Shown: one piece after another, positions 34,544 to 44,039 of the stretch
Numbering within the stretch: the first letter of the stretch is position 1
How the letters are laid out: each line of letters starts with the position of its first letter
Source of the DNA: Flavobacteriales bacterium
Lineage (GTDB): Bacteria > Bacteroidota > Bacteroidia > UBA10329
DNA length: 64,000 nt
Direction: 5' to 3'
NCBI GenBank assembly: GCA_021741155.1
Contig: JAIOYP010000018.1
Span: forward strand, 1 to 64,000
Position numbers and translations under genes: made by a program
The notes under the pieces: generated by a model
What the model saw: only the letters and a program-made list of their open reading frames with translations
What the model was told of the DNA's origin: nothing
Databases searched by the model: none

Positions 34544-35608
34544 ATGAGCAAGCAAGAGAAGATTGACAATTTTGATGCAAACGGACCGGGCCTGAAGGAT
34601 TCCGGACTATTCGGATTACCATTTGACGTAGATGAAGCAGAGGTTGTGATACTTCCGGTACCGTGGGATGTGACCGTTTCGTTTACTGACGGAACCAGCG
34701 AAGCACCCGAAGCGGTGCTGTGGGCTTCTAAACAAGTAGATCACTATTATGCTGGACACAAGGATGCGTGGAAGATGGGTATTGCGATGCGCGATGTGCC
34801 GATGGATTGGGTAGATTTGAACAAGCATTACCGCAAGAAAGCGCAGGAAGTCATTCGAATGTTGGAAGAAGGCGCTTCGGAAGAAGATGAAGACGTGCAA
34901 GAATTGGTTACTGAGATTAACGAGCAATGCGCGGAATTGATGGACTACGTTTACACCCGTTCGCTCGCTCAATTGCAGGCCGGTAAACTGGTAGGGATTC
35001 TGGGTGGTGACCACAGCACGCCATTCGGATTGATGAAAGCATTGGCCGAAACGCAAGGTGACTTTGGCATTCTTCAGATTGATGCACATGCCGATTTGCG
35101 TGATGCATACGAAGGCTTTACCTACTCTCACGCAAGCATTATGACCAATGCGTTGACGTTAGAAAACGTATCCAAACTTGTTTCGGTTGGCGTACGAGAT
35201 ATCTGTGAACAAGAGGTTGAAAAGACAGAGAACAGCAACGACCGAATTGTTGCCTTTTATGACGAACATCTGAAAGCCAAGGAATTCAACGGTATTAACT
35301 GGAATTCAATCTGCGAAGAGATTATTGCGCAATTACCTCAGAAGGTTTATATCAGCTTTGATATTGACGGATTGGACCCTTCGCTTTGTCCAGCAACAGG
35401 AACGCCCGTACATGGTGGATTGAGCTTTGAACAAGCGGTTTATCTCATTAAGAAAGTGGTGAATACTGGTAGAACCATTATTGGTTTTGACTTGGTAGAG
35501 GTAACTCCTTCTGAATCTGGTTGGGACACAAATGTTGGTGCGCGTATGTTGCTTCAGCTTTGCAATCAGATGGGTGCTTCGAACGGCAGAATGCCGTTCA
35601 ATAATTAG
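34544..35608 (+). CDS. Agmatinase/arginase-family ureohydrolase
   Basis: A 354-residue binuclear manganese hydrolase. Metal-binding motifs are GGDHS, DAHADLRDAYEGF and SFDIDGLDPSLCP. The N-terminal blocks (VVILPVPWDVTVSFTDGTS) place it in the agmatinase family long form seen in Bacteroidota. An acidic insert at about residues 108-120 (EEGASEEDEDVQEL) is notable. The substrate could be agmatine, arginine, formimidoylglutamate or another guanidine compound; sequence alone does not settle it. If agmatine, it would bypass the aguA/aguB route at 10-11.8 kb. Confidence 0.85.
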   Translation: MSKQEKIDNFDANGPGLKDSGLFGLPFDVDEAEVVILPVPWDVTVSFTDGTSEAPEAVLWASKQVDHYYAGHKDAWKMGIAMRDVPMDWVDLNKHYRKKAQEVIRMLEEGASEEDEDVQELVTEINEQCAELMDYVYTRSLAQLQAGKLVGILGGDHSTPFGLMKALAETQGDFGILQIDAHADLRDAYEGFTYSHASIMTNALTLENVSKLVSVGVRDICEQEVEKTENSNDRIVAFYDEHLKAKEFNGINWNSICEEIIAQLPQKVYISFDIDGLDPSLCPATGTPVHGGLSFEQAVYLIKKVVNTGRTIIGFDLVEVTPSESGWDTNVGARMLLQLCNQMGASNGRMPFNN

Positions 35609-35697
35609 GAATTAAGAATGAAAAATTAAGAATGGAGAAATGGAAATGGCTACTTGAGCCCGTAATTATTAATTCATAATTTTTCATTTTTAATTGA
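35607..35697. repeat. AT-rich inverted dispersed repeat
   Basis: AGGAATTAAGAATGAAAAATT at the left is mirrored by AATTTTTCATTTTTAATT at the right. The right arm recurs at 20657-20683. The element fills the gap between the ureohydrolase and the TrmH gene and reaches to the TTG start of the latter. Confidence 0.65.
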
Positions 35698-35698
35698 A

Positions 35699-36361
35699 TT
35701 GTCAGATCTTCTCGAATACCTGTTGTCGTTTACCACTGAGAACAAACGCCAGTTGATTGCTTCCCGATTATTGGAACGCACGCGGCATTTGACGCTGGTA
35801 TTAGAAGACATCTACCACTCTCCAAATGCCAATGCGGTTATCAGAACCGCAGATTGTTTCGGAATTCAGGATGTGCATGTAATTGAAGGACGCAATGCGT
35901 ATGACTTCAATCCTCGCGTGGTGAAAGGTTCTCTGAAGTGGATTGAATTACACCGATACGCTCATCATGAAAACAACACAGAAGCCTGCATCAATCGCCT
36001 AAAAACCAAGGGATTTATCATTGTAGCTACGAGTCCACATGGAGAGAGCGTGCCGCTGCAAGAACTTCCGATTGACAAGCCAATTGCCTTGCTATTTGGA
36101 GGTGAGAAAAATGGACTAAGTAAGACCGCGCTTGCCATGGCCGACATCAACATGCACATTCCCATGTATGGTTTTACAGAAAGCCTGAACGTTTCTGTTT
36201 CGGCTGCTATTTCTGTACAGCATCTTACCCAACGGTTTCGTGCTTCGGAAGTGGCGTGGCAACTTACCGAAGAAGAACACAACGAGCTGTATTTTCAGTG
36301 GGTGCGAACGGTTTTGAAAGACCCTGACGGCTTAGAGAAGCGTTTCCTGTCTGGAAAATAA
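35699..36361 (+). CDS. TrmH/SpoU-family RNA 2'-O-methyltransferase
   Basis: A 220-residue SPOUT methyltransferase that would modify tRNA ribose (Gm18-type) using S-adenosylmethionine in a trefoil knot. Family blocks are VLEDIYHSPNANAVIRTADC, FGIQDVHVIEG, ALLFGGEKNGLS and MYGFTESLNVSVSAAISVQH. No ATG exists near the amino terminus; the frame opens at a TTG (35699) giving MSDLLEYLLSF, which matches homologues, and an in-frame TAA lies at 35663. It converges on the AraC-type gene with two bases between stops. Confidence 0.88.
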   Translation: MSDLLEYLLSFTTENKRQLIASRLLERTRHLTLVLEDIYHSPNANAVIRTADCFGIQDVHVIEGRNAYDFNPRVVKGSLKWIELHRYAHHENNTEACINRLKTKGFIIVATSPHGESVPLQELPIDKPIALLFGGEKNGLSKTALAMADINMHIPMYGFTESLNVSVSAAISVQHLTQRFRASEVAWQLTEEEHNELYFQWVRTVLKDPDGLEKRFLSGK

Positions 36362-36363
36362 GC

Positions 36364-37530
36364 TCAAGAGATAACTGCACTGCCATCGCGCAGCATCTTC
36401 TTATAATCAGAAGGCGTGTGGTCGTACGTCTGTTTGAAAAGGCTATTGAACGTTGATTTGGAGTTGAACCCACAATCGTTGGCAATGGCCATAATGGTAA
36501 GGTGGTCGTAATCTGGATTGGCCAATCTTCTGGTAACGGCCTTCAATCGGAAATCATTCACGAACGTGAAGAAATTCATCTCCATGTGCACGTTAAGCAG
36601 GTCGGTTAGTTCGTGTTTGGCAAGGTTGATTTGTGCCGACAATTCGCCTAATGTAAGTTCAGGATTAAGATACGGACGTTCTTCACTCATGTGAATGATG
36701 AGCCGTTCGGTGAGTGCCTTGGCTTCCTGTTCCGTGAATCGCGGTTTCACCTCTTTGCTCTCCGCTTCCGTTTTAGAAACAGGTTTCTGCTGTGGCGGTT
36801 TTTCCTCAGTAGCATATTCTGAACGGAAAAGCGATGGTTGTCGCAGTCCGAAATAACTAATGGCATAAGCCACAGAAGTAAGTCCGATGTGCGAAAGCAA
36901 AGCAGTATCAACCACACGCTTAAACATGATGGCGTTGTAGGCGCCTGCAACAATTACCACCAATCCACTCAAAGTAAAAAGCACCGCAATAAAGTTTACC
37001 CAGAACAGTTGCAAATCGCCATCGCGGTAGCTGAACTGCGCCTCAATGTTTCTTCTAAATACAATCAGCTTGGCAAACGTGAGAACCGTGTAAACGATTA
37101 CGGATGTGAAGAACACGATAGAGAACGTAACGCGCACCCAAAGATACGGGTCTTGCCTGAGGAACGATTCGTCTGAGAAATCGACCACATCCTGAAAGAA
37201 GATGAAATAAGCCAGCGTAATGAGCACGAATGGCAAGAAATGCAACAAATCGAGGGCACGAAACTTCTTTCGCTCCGAAACCAAATAGTACGTGTAGAGA
37301 TACAGAATCGGACTAAACGTAAGCGGAATGAGGCCCAACGAGAACTGCATATCAAAAAACTCCTGATGCTCGAGGTGAAAAATGAGAATGATGAACTTGA
37401 AGGCAAAAAGAAGCAAACTACCCACCAATAGCTTATCTGGAAGCGAAACGGTACGTCTCGTTCCGAGCGCAAATGCTGCAAAGAGCGATTGAGCTAATCC
37501 GATGTACAATATGGCTTCCGAAAAATCCAT
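36364..37530 (-). CDS. AraC-family regulator with N-terminal membrane domain
   Basis: A 388-residue protein with seven or so membrane helices in the first 225 residues (ILYIGLAQSLFAAFALGTRR to AISYFGLRQPSLF), a charged linker (EEKPPQQKPVSKTEAESKEV), and a C-terminal AraC DNA-binding domain with the signature CGFNSKSTFNSLFKQTYDHT. Such membrane-anchored AraC proteins are common in Bacteroidota and probably sense an envelope or external signal. Its ATG shares a base with the stop of the DUF2147 gene (TAATG), so the two are translationally coupled. Confidence 0.9.
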   Translation of the reverse strand: MDFSEAILYIGLAQSLFAAFALGTRRTVSLPDKLLVGSLLLFAFKFIILIFHLEHQEFFDMQFSLGLIPLTFSPILYLYTYYLVSERKKFRALDLLHFLPFVLITLAYFIFFQDVVDFSDESFLRQDPYLWVRVTFSIVFFTSVIVYTVLTFAKLIVFRRNIEAQFSYRDGDLQLFWVNFIAVLFTLSGLVVIVAGAYNAIMFKRVVDTALLSHIGLTSVAYAISYFGLRQPSLFRSEYATEEKPPQQKPVSKTEAESKEVKPRFTEQEAKALTERLIIHMSEERPYLNPELTLGELSAQINLAKHELTDLLNVHMEMNFFTFVNDFRLKAVTRRLANPDYDHLTIMAIANDCGFNSKSTFNSLFKQTYDHTPSDYKKMLRDGSAVIS

Positions 37531-37991
37531 TAATCGCGGTAGATAGATTTATTGGGACGAGTCCACGTTTGGGTTTTACCAAGGAAAAAGAAAAAGCTGT
37601 AGTAACCTTGAAGTTTCAGTTGGCCAGTTGAGCTCATCGTAATCTTTCCGTTGTACAAGTTGCCTGAGTGATAAAAATAGATCTGGCCCTTGCGCCAAGT
37701 AGTCGCTCCATCCCACACAAAACCATCCAACATTTTGGTGCCAAGTACTTTTCTTGAACGGAGTTTCGTGTTCGAATTCAGCACATCGCGGAGCTTGTCT
37801 CCAAACACATCCAGCGAATCTTTAAGCCATACCACCCTGCCATGGTACATGTCGTTTTCCTCATATATCTCAATGATGGTTTCCTTCTTCTCATTCATCC
37901 ACCTACCAAGAATGGCATCGCTGTTTTGCGCCAACAAATTGGTGCAGGACAACAGTCCAAGTATCAATCCTATAATCCATTTTTTACACAT
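37530..37991 (-). CDS. Secreted DUF2147 family protein
   Basis: A 153-residue exported protein with signal peptide (CKKWIIGLILGLLSCTNLLAQ). The DUF2147 domain shows ILGRWMNEKKETIIEIYEEN at the start, GTKMLDGFVWDGATTWRKGQ in the middle, and LQGYYSFFFFLGKTQTWTR at the end, a lipocalin-like beta fold. The ATG at 37991 is chosen because 38009 would be TTG. It is coupled to the downstream AraC-type regulator, which may control or sense something related to it. The ligand is unknown. Confidence 0.85.
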   Translation of the reverse strand: MCKKWIIGLILGLLSCTNLLAQNSDAILGRWMNEKKETIIEIYEENDMYHGRVVWLKDSLDVFGDKLRDVLNSNTKLRSRKVLGTKMLDGFVWDGATTWRKGQIYFYHSGNLYNGKITMSSTGQLKLQGYYSFFFFLGKTQTWTRPNKSIYRD

Positions 37992-38145
37992 AAGGCGCAA
38001 GAAAATCAAAATTACAAGAAGTGTGGTTGATGATTGTGAATTAGTGAACCAGTTAAATAGTGATTTGACAACGAGAAAATGCGATCTGTGAAATCTAAAA
38101 TCTAACTTCTAAAATCTAATCTCCGAATAGCGACATTTGCGCCCC

Positions 38146-39042
38146 ATGCAACGCGCCTACCTTCAAATGCATTTTGCCATTTTCCTTTGGGGATTTACGG
38201 GCATACTTGGCAAGCTTATTACGCTCCAGGAATATCCACTTGTTTGGTGGCGTATACTCATCACTGTCACGGCATTAGGTGCTTTTCTTAAATGGAAAGG
38301 CGAACTAGAACCACCGCCATGGAAAGAGATGAAAAAGATTGCTTTTGTAGGCGCCATGATTGCCCTGCATTGGGTTACCTTTTATGGTTCTATCAAGTAC
38401 TCGAATGTGTCTATTGCGCTAAGTGCATTGGCAAGTACCGCGCTGTTTACGGCCATTCTCGACCCCATCCTCAATAGTAAGAAACCAAAAGCCGCAGAAC
38501 TCATTCTCGGTCTGTTTACCATCTGTGGTATTTACCTCATTTTTCGTTTTCAGCAATTGTATGCCGTGGGTATTTCATTAGGGCTGATAAGCGCCATGCT
38601 TTGTGCCTATTTCACCATTCAGACCAAAGGACTGTTGGAAAACCACGGTCCACGTAACTTGCTCTTCTACGAACTCATTGGTGGCTTGGGAACGCTCACC
38701 GTTTTGGCCCCGCTTTACCTCTACCTCTTCCCTGCTCCAACGCTTATTCCGTCAATATCTGATAGCGGTTATCTGCTCATTATGAGCATCGTCTGCACCG
38801 TTTATGCCATGCAGCTTTCCTATCAGGCGCTCAAGCACGTTTCGCCCTTTGTCATGAACCTTTCGGTGAACTTAGAACCCATCTATTCTATCATCCTCGC
38901 TGCCATTATTTTTCATGAGCACGAAGACTTGAACCTTGGGTTTTATGCTGGTGCTGGGGTTATTATTTTGTCTGTTGCCGCCAATGGCATTCTTCATCTT
39001 AATGATAAGCGCAAGGCGCGAAAACAGATGGTGATGCCTTAA
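38146..39042 (+). CDS. EamA-domain drug/metabolite transporter family permease
   Basis: A 298-residue inner-membrane protein with ten predicted helices in two EamA repeats. The first begins QMHFAIFLWGFTGILGKLIT with the WR pair in EYPLVWWRILI; the second ends FHEHEDLNLGFYAGAGVIIL. The family exports amino acids, nucleotides or other metabolites; the substrate cannot be told. The ATG at 38146 is preferred to a TTG at 38137, which sits in a promoter-like ACATTTG. Confidence 0.88.
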   Translation: MQRAYLQMHFAIFLWGFTGILGKLITLQEYPLVWWRILITVTALGAFLKWKGELEPPPWKEMKKIAFVGAMIALHWVTFYGSIKYSNVSIALSALASTALFTAILDPILNSKKPKAAELILGLFTICGIYLIFRFQQLYAVGISLGLISAMLCAYFTIQTKGLLENHGPRNLLFYELIGGLGTLTVLAPLYLYLFPAPTLIPSISDSGYLLIMSIVCTVYAMQLSYQALKHVSPFVMNLSVNLEPIYSIILAAIIFHEHEDLNLGFYAGAGVIILSVAANGILHLNDKRKARKQMVMP

Positions 39043-39174
39043 TCTAGGAAAATGATGGTCAACAAAGCAGTCCTAAAGCAAATCGAACAGGCTCTTTTTT
39101 AAACTCTTTCAAGTCATTTCAAGCAAGACACTGCCACGGCCTAAATCGTAAATTCGCGGAATAAGAGTTAGAAG

Positions 39175-42100
39175 ATGCAGGAAGTAGCGCCATACAAACC
39201 GAAGAATAAGATCAGAATTGTGACTGCGGCCAGTCTGTTTGATGGGCATGATGCGGCCATCAATATCATGCGCAGGATTATCCAAGCCACGGGCGTTGAG
39301 GTGATTCATTTGGGACACGACCGCAGCGTGGAAGAAGTGGTGAACTGCGCCATTCAGGAGGATGCGCAGGCCATTGCCATGACGAGTTATCAGGGTGGAC
39401 ACAACGAGTATTTTAAGTACATGTTCGACCTTTTGCAGGAGAAAGGCGCTCCGCAAATAAAGATCTTTGGTGGTGGTGGCGGAACGATTCTTCCTTCCGA
39501 AATGGAGGAACTGCACGGCTACGGAATTACCCGCATTTATGGTCCTGACGATGGTCGTGAGATGGGTTTGCAGGGCATGATCAATAACATGATTGAGCAG
39601 TGCGATTTCCCAACGGGGATGGAATTGAGCGGTGAAGAAGGAAGATTGGAAAAGCAGAATTGGACCGATATCGCGAAGTTGATTTCGGCTGCGGAAAACA
39701 ATCCTGAAGGAAGCAAAGACGCATTCAAAACGGTTAAGGCAGCAGCTGAGAAATCCACCACGCCTGTTCTAGGAATTACTGGAACCGGTGGCGCAGGAAA
39801 ATCATCAATGGTGGATGAATTGGTGCGCAGGTTTTTGGTTGATTTCCCTGAAAAGAACATTGCGATTGTTTCGGTAGACCCATCAAAACGGAAAACAGGC
39901 GGTGCGCTTTTGGGTGATCGTATTCGCATGAATTCTATTCGAAATGAGCGTGTTTACATGCGTTCGTTGGCTACGCGCCAGAGTAATTTGGCGTTGAGCA
40001 AGCACGTGCAAGAGGCAGTTGATATTCTGAAAGCAGCGCATTACGACCTTATTATTCTAGAAACTTCTGGTATCGGACAAAGCGACACGGAGATTACCGA
40101 TCACAGCGATGTTTCGTTATACGTCATGACGCCTGAGTTTGGTGCCGCCACGCAATTGGAGAAGATTGACATGCTCGATTTTGCCGATGTGGTTGCCATC
40201 AACAAGTTTGACAAGCGCGGTGCGTTGGATGCTATTCGGGATGTGAAAAAGCAGTACAAGCGCAACCGCCAGTTGTGGGATATGAAAGACGAGGACGTTC
40301 CTGTTTACGGAACCATTGCCAGTCAGTTCAACGACCCAGGCACCAACTCGCTTTACAAGGCGATTATGGATGAAATTGTAGCCAAAACGAAGGCAGATTT
40401 AAACTCCACATTCGAGATAACGGATGAGATGAGCGAGAAGATCTACGTCATTCCACCGAACAGAACACGTTACTTATCTGAGATTGCGGAGAACAACCGT
40501 GGGTATGATAAATGGGCAAACGAACAGGCAGAAGTTGCAGATAAACTTTACGCCATTCACCGCACGATAGAAACGGTTTCGGAGGCTGATTTGAAGAAGG
40601 TTCTTCAGGCGGAATTTGATAAAGTGAAGTTGGATTTGGATCCGCGTAACTGGCTCATTATTGAAGGTTGGCCCGAACAAGCGCAACGTTACAAGGATGA
40701 GTTCTACATCTTTCAAGTTCGGAACAAGGAGATTAAGATTAAGACACATTCTGAGTCGTTGTCGCATTTGCAAATACCGAAAGTTGCCACTCCGAAATAC
40801 AGGAATTGGGGCGACCTATTGAGATGGATTTTACAGGAAAACGTGCCGGGAGAATTTCCTTACACGGCTGGTATTTATCCGTTTAAACGCGAAGGCGAAG
40901 ACCCTGCGCGGATGTTTGCAGGAGAAGGCGGCCCCGAACGAACCAACACACGTTTTCACTACGTTTCAAGCGGATTGCCAGCGAAGCGTTTGAGCACAGC
41001 TTTCGATAGCGTGACGCTCTACGGAAACGACCCCGGCCATCGCCCTGACATCTACGGAAAAGTAGGCAATTCAGGTGTAAGCATCTGCTGCTTGGATGAT
41101 GCCAAGAAGCTCTATTCTGGTTTCGATTTGACCAATCCGCTAACATCGGTTTCGATGACCATCAACGGACCAGCACCGATGTTGCTCGGTTTCTTTATGA
41201 ATGCCTGCATCGATCAGGAATGTGAAAAGTATATCCAAGCTAATGGCTTGGAAAGTGAAGTGGAAAAAAAGAAAAAGGAAAAATGGGATAAGCAAGGACT
41301 AAAACGTCCTGAATATCAAGGAGAGCTTCCCGAAGGAAACAACGGATTGGGTCTGCTCCTACTCGGCCTCACAGGTGATGAGGTACTTCCTGCTGATGTG
41401 TATGCCAAGATTAAAGTGGATGCATTAAGCAAGGTGCGTGGCACCGTTCAGGCGGATATTCTGAAGGAAGACCAAGCACAGAACACGTGTATTTTCAGTA
41501 CGGAATTCGCGCTGCGGTTGATGGGCGATGTGCAGCAGTATTTCATTGATCAGAACGTCCGGAATTTCTACTCGGTTTCTATCTCAGGTTACCACATTGC
41601 GGAAGCTGGCGCGAACCCGATTTCGCAATTGGCTTTTACGCTTGCCAATGGGTTCACATTCGTAGAGTATTACCTGAGCCGTGGAATGGATGTGAACGAA
41701 TTCGGGCCAAATCTGAGCTTCTTCTTTAGCAACGGCATTGACCCAGAATATGCTGTAATCGGTCGCGTGGCACGAAGAATCTGGGCCAAGGCCATGAAGC
41801 AGAAATATGGTGCTGATCCACGCGCGCAAATGCTCAAGTATCACATTCAGACGAGCGGTAGAAGTTTGCATGCGCAGGAGATTGATTTCAACGACATCCG
41901 AACTTCGTTGCAAGCACTTTACGCCATCTACGACAACTGCAATTCGTTGCACACCAACGCCTATGACGAGGCCATTACCACGCCTACCGAGGAAAGCGTG
42001 CGCAGGGCGATGGCTATTCAGCTTATCATCAACAAGGAACTTGGTCTGGCCAAGAACGAGAATCCGATTCAAGGTGCGTTCATTATTGAAGAGCTGACCG

Positions 42101-42537
42101 ACCTTGTAGAAGAAGCGGTGCTGATGGAATTTGACCGATTAACCGAGCGCGGTGGCGTGCTGGGCGCGATGGAAACGATGTACCAGCGCAGCAAGATTCA
42201 AGAGGAAAGTCTGTACTACGAAACGCTGAAACACACTGGCGAATTCCCAATTATTGGGGTGAACACGTTCCTAAGTAGCAAAGGTTCGCCAACCATTCTT
42301 CCAAAAGAAGTTATTCGTGCTACGGAAGAGGAAAAGCAGTATCAGATTACCATGCTGGAGAACCTCCACAAGGCCAAAGCCGACCAGACCAAAACCTCGC
42401 TCAAAAAGCTACAGCAAGCCGCCATTCAAAATGACAATATGTTTGAGGAAATGATGGAAGCTGCCAAGCACTACTCGCTCGGACAGATTACCAACGCGCT
42501 GTTTGAGGTTGGAGGACAATACCGAAGAAATATGTAA
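39175..42537 (+). CDS. icmF: Fused isobutyryl-CoA mutase (IcmF), B12-dependent
   Basis: IcmF interconverts isobutyryl-CoA and butyryl-CoA using adenosylcobalamin. The 1120-residue protein has the fused order: B12-binding domain at about 12-145 ([14 protein letters not shown] with Asp23/His25, then GGGGTI); G-protein chaperone domain from about 195 ([12 protein letters not shown] at 200-211, [27 protein letters not shown]); and the mutase barrel from about 560 ([42 protein letters not shown]). Substrate is assigned by architecture; related fused mutases act on other acyl-CoAs. No riboswitch was seen upstream. Two diverged copies of its 3' end lie downstream. Confidence 0.93.
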   Translation: MQEVAPYKPKNKIRIVTAASLFDGHDAAINIMRRIIQATGVEVIHLGHDRSVEEVVNCAIQEDAQAIAMTSYQGGHNEYFKYMFDLLQEKGAPQIKIFGGGGGTILPSEMEELHGYGITRIYGPDDGREMGLQGMINNMIEQCDFPTGMELSGEEGRLEKQNWTDIAKLISAAENNPEGSKDAFKTVKAAAEKSTTPVLGITGTGGAGKSSMVDELVRRFLVDFPEKNIAIVSVDPSKRKTGGALLGDRIRMNSIRNERVYMRSLATRQSNLALSKHVQEAVDILKAAHYDLIILETSGIGQSDTEITDHSDVSLYVMTPEFGAATQLEKIDMLDFADVVAINKFDKRGALDAIRDVKKQYKRNRQLWDMKDEDVPVYGTIASQFNDPGTNSLYKAIMDEIVAKTKADLNSTFEITDEMSEKIYVIPPNRTRYLSEIAENNRGYDKWANEQAEVADKLYAIHRTIETVSEADLKKVLQAEFDKVKLDLDPRNWLIIEGWPEQAQRYKDEFYIFQVRNKEIKIKTHSESLSHLQIPKVATPKYRNWGDLLRWILQENVPGEFPYTAGIYPFKREGEDPARMFAGEGGPERTNTRFHYVSSGLPAKRLSTAFDSVTLYGNDPGHRPDIYGKVGNSGVSICCLDDAKKLYSGFDLTNPLTSVSMTINGPAPMLLGFFMNACIDQECEKYIQANGLESEVEKKKKEKWDKQGLKRPEYQGELPEGNNGLGLLLLGLTGDEVLPADVYAKIKVDALSKVRGTVQADILKEDQAQNTCIFSTEFALRLMGDVQQYFIDQNVRNFYSVSISGYHIAEAGANPISQLAFTLANGFTFVEYYLSRGMDVNEFGPNLSFFFSNGIDPEYAVIGRVARRIWAKAMKQKYGADPRAQMLKYHIQTSGRSLHAQEIDFNDIRTSLQALYAIYDNCNSLHTNAYDEAITTPTEESVRRAMAIQLIINKELGLAKNENPIQGAFIIEELTDLVEEAVLMEFDRLTERGGVLGAMETMYQRSKIQEESLYYETLKHTGEFPIIGVNTFLSSKGSPTILPKEVIRATEEEKQYQITMLENLHKAKADQTKTSLKKLQQAAIQNDNMFEEMMEAAKHYSLGQITNALFEVGGQYRRNM

Positions 42538-42553
42538 TCTTATTGTCCGACAA

Positions 42554-42573
42554 CCCTGAGCACAGTCGAAGGG
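42554..42573. repeat. CCCTGAGCACAGTCGAAGGG dispersed-type repeat
   Basis: A 20-base imperfect inverted repeat of a kind commonly scattered between genes in bacterial genomes. Only this copy was noticed in the window. It lies between icmF and the first copy of its 3' end. Confidence 0.45.
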
Positions 42574-42578
42574 TTTGT

Positions 42579-42602
42579 GGGCAGTATCGGAGGAATATGT
42601 AG
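42579..42602 (+). pseudogene. Short diverged copy of the icmF 3' end (copy 1)
   Basis: These 24 bases read GQYRRNM and a stop, identical in protein to the end of icmF, but nearly every codon differs synonymously (GGG CAG TAT CGG AGG against GGA CAA TAC CGA AGA) and the stop is TAG instead of TAA. The codons are closer to those of copy 2 at 43159-43248. Confidence 0.75.
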
Positions 42603-42634
42603 TAAGGGTTTGATGTATCAAACCCTTATCTTTG
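42603..42634 (+). promoter_or_regulatory. Operator palindrome overlapping promoter of toxin-antitoxin pair 1
   Basis: TAAGGGTTTGAT and ATCAAACCCTTA are perfect 12-base arms around GT (42603-42628). The right arm overlaps a TATCTTTG -7 box at 42627-42634. The start of the antitoxin gene is 17 bases further on. This is the layout expected for autorepression by an antitoxin or toxin-antitoxin complex. Confidence 0.65.
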
Positions 42635-42651
42635 GATAAAGCAGATTAGTT

Positions 42652-42885
42652 ATGGCAACGGTAAAACTTCGTGTGAGTGATAAGATTTTGGGGAAAGTCT
42701 TAAGAATTCTTGATCAGTTTGATGCTGATGAATTGGAAGTAATTGAAGAGGACGAGGCGTTTTTGCAAACAAGAAAAATGTTGCATGAACGTGCTGCCCA
42801 GCTTGAGAAAGGAGAGGTTAAGACCTATTCAATCGAGGAAGTTGATGCAATCTTAGAAGAGACCATTCGCAAGTATGAAGGTTGA
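42652..42885 (+). CDS. Type II antitoxin of a RelE/ParE-like pair
   Basis: A 77-residue acidic protein. The N-terminal strand and helix (MATVKLRVSDKILGKVLRIL) may form a small dimerisation or DNA-binding unit, and the C-terminal part (YSIEEVDAILEETIRKYEG) is the usual toxin-wrapping helix of ParD/RelB-type antitoxins. It overlaps the downstream toxin gene by 11 bases and is preceded by an operator-like palindrome. The exact family is not recognised; the role rests on size, overlap and partner. Confidence 0.75.
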   Translation: MATVKLRVSDKILGKVLRILDQFDADELEVIEEDEAFLQTRKMLHERAAQLEKGEVKTYSIEEVDAILEETIRKYEG

Positions 42886-43159
42886 GTTACTCGCCCCGTT
42901 CAAGGATGACCTTAAGGACCAAACTGATTTTATAGCCCGAGATAAACCTCAGGCAGCAAGAAAATTCAAGGTTAACATTCTTAAGCAGATTTCGAAACTT
43001 GATGATAATCCCTATTCCAATAGGCGTTCGATATATTATGATGACGACTGCTACCGCGACTTGGTTTTCAAAGGATACAAAGTGATATTCAAAATCGATA
43101 ACCCCAAGAACACCGTTTTTGTGATCGGATTGGTGAACATGCAAAAGGGAATAAAATGA
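42875..43159 (+). CDS. RelE/ParE superfamily toxin
   Basis: A 94-residue basic protein with the RelE/ParE pattern: an N-terminal strand and two helices (KDDLKDQTDFIARDKPQAARKF), the ISKLDDNPYSNRRSIYYDDD segment, and closing strands with YRDLVFKGYKVIFKIDN and VFVIGLVNM. It would act either as a ribosome-dependent RNase (RelE) or gyrase inhibitor (ParE); the YKVIFKID form fits either. It overlaps its antitoxin gene. The stop TGA merges into copy 2 of the icmF 3' end. Confidence 0.85.
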   Translation: MKVELLAPFKDDLKDQTDFIARDKPQAARKFKVNILKQISKLDDNPYSNRRSIYYDDDCYRDLVFKGYKVIFKIDNPKNTVFVIGLVNMQKGIK

Positions 43160-43248
43160 AAATGATGGAAGCCGCCAAGCATTGCTTGCTCGGACAGATT
43201 ACCAACGCGCTGTTTGAGGTGGGTGGGCAGTATAGGAGGAATACGTGA
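43159..43248 (+). pseudogene. Diverged 30-codon copy of the icmF 3' end (copy 2)
   Basis: It matches icmF 42448-42537 at about 85% of bases without gaps. It reads [20 protein letters not shown] then GGQYRRNT and a TGA stop, against [20 protein letters not shown] and GGQYRRNM in icmF. Most changes are synonymous, so it derives from a functional homologue rather than from decay of a local duplicate. It has no start and follows directly on the toxin gene stop. Confidence 0.9.
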
Positions 43249-43326
43249 TTGGAATGAATACGACCAATTCCTATCCATGCCTAGGCAAAGGTTTCCTTAT
43301 CAACATTTCAGGAGTGGAAAAACATT

Positions 43327-43334
43327 TAGCTTTG
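43327..43334 (+). promoter_or_regulatory. -7 promoter box (TAGCTTTG) of toxin-antitoxin pair 2
   Basis: An exact TANNTTTG match 18 bases before the ATG at 43353. A TTTC at 43306-43309 (17-base spacer) is a weak -33 candidate. Confidence 0.5.
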
Positions 43335-43352
43335 TAAAGCGGACTAAAAGCA

Positions 43353-44039
43353 ATGAAAGCAAATACACATAACAAACCTCTTATTGGTGGCGGCATTTAC
43401 ACACTTCCAGACGTGGCCGATATTCTACAGATACCTTATCACAAGGTTAGTAGATGTGTAAAGGAATATTGGGATGCTAGACTTGCTTCGGATGTTGAAA
43501 ATCAATATTCTTGGACAAATGGTAAATCAAGAGCGGTAAGCTTTTACACGCTTATTGAGTTATTCGTTTACATCCAGCTGACAGATGCTGGGGTAAATAC
43601 GAAAGATGTACTCAAAGCTCATTTGGAGTTGTCAGAATTATACGACACTCCATACCCTTTCGCTACCCAAAACTTACTCGTTGGCATTAAATCTTACGGA
43701 AAGAAAATTTATTTCGAAAGAAGCGAAGGTGAGGTAATCGACTTAGACGGGACACGTCAATTTAACCTCACTTTCCTTTTGGATTTTGTAAAGAACATCG
43801 AATTTGACAATGATAAGTTGGCCACAAAACTTTGGCCGATTGGCAAAGACCACAGCATCGTTGTTGATCCAGAACATCAATTTGGTCAACCGACAATTGA
43901 AGGAACTAATATTCGACCATCCACCATCTACCAACTTCATCAGGGAGGAGAACCAGATAAATTTATTGCAATGTTGTATGAACTGAGTGAGGATCAGGTT
44001 AAACACTCCATTGAGTTCTGCACGAAAAAGGCAGCATGA
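43353..44039 (+). CDS. VapB45-like antitoxin with DUF433 domain
   Basis: A 228-residue protein. The N-terminal part (YTLPDVADILQIPYHKVSRC) is a MerR/HTH-like DNA-binding segment. The C-terminal 60 residues (VDPEHQFGQPTIEGTNIRPS, YELSEDQVKHSIEFCTKKAA) are a DUF433 domain. The Mycobacterium tuberculosis VapB45/VapC45 pair has the same order and similar sizes, recalled from knowledge rather than aligned here. It overlaps the PIN-like toxin gene by four bases. Confidence 0.8.
   Translation: MKANTHNKPLIGGGIYTLPDVADILQIPYHKVSRCVKEYWDARLASDVENQYSWTNGKSRAVSFYTLIELFVYIQLTDAGVNTKDVLKAHLELSELYDTPYPFATQNLLVGIKSYGKKIYFERSEGEVIDLDGTRQFNLTFLLDFVKNIEFDNDKLATKLWPIGKDHSIVVDPEHQFGQPTIEGTNIRPSTIYQLHQGGEPDKFIAMLYELSEDQVKHSIEFCTKKAA

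Noticed and set aside
39043-39174. Search for a second B12 riboswitch ahead of icmF
   Set aside because: None of the conserved blocks seen at 5073-5235 is present.
41584-42072. 162-residue open frame antisense to icmF
   Set aside because: It lies inside the conserved mutase domain and has no motif of its own.
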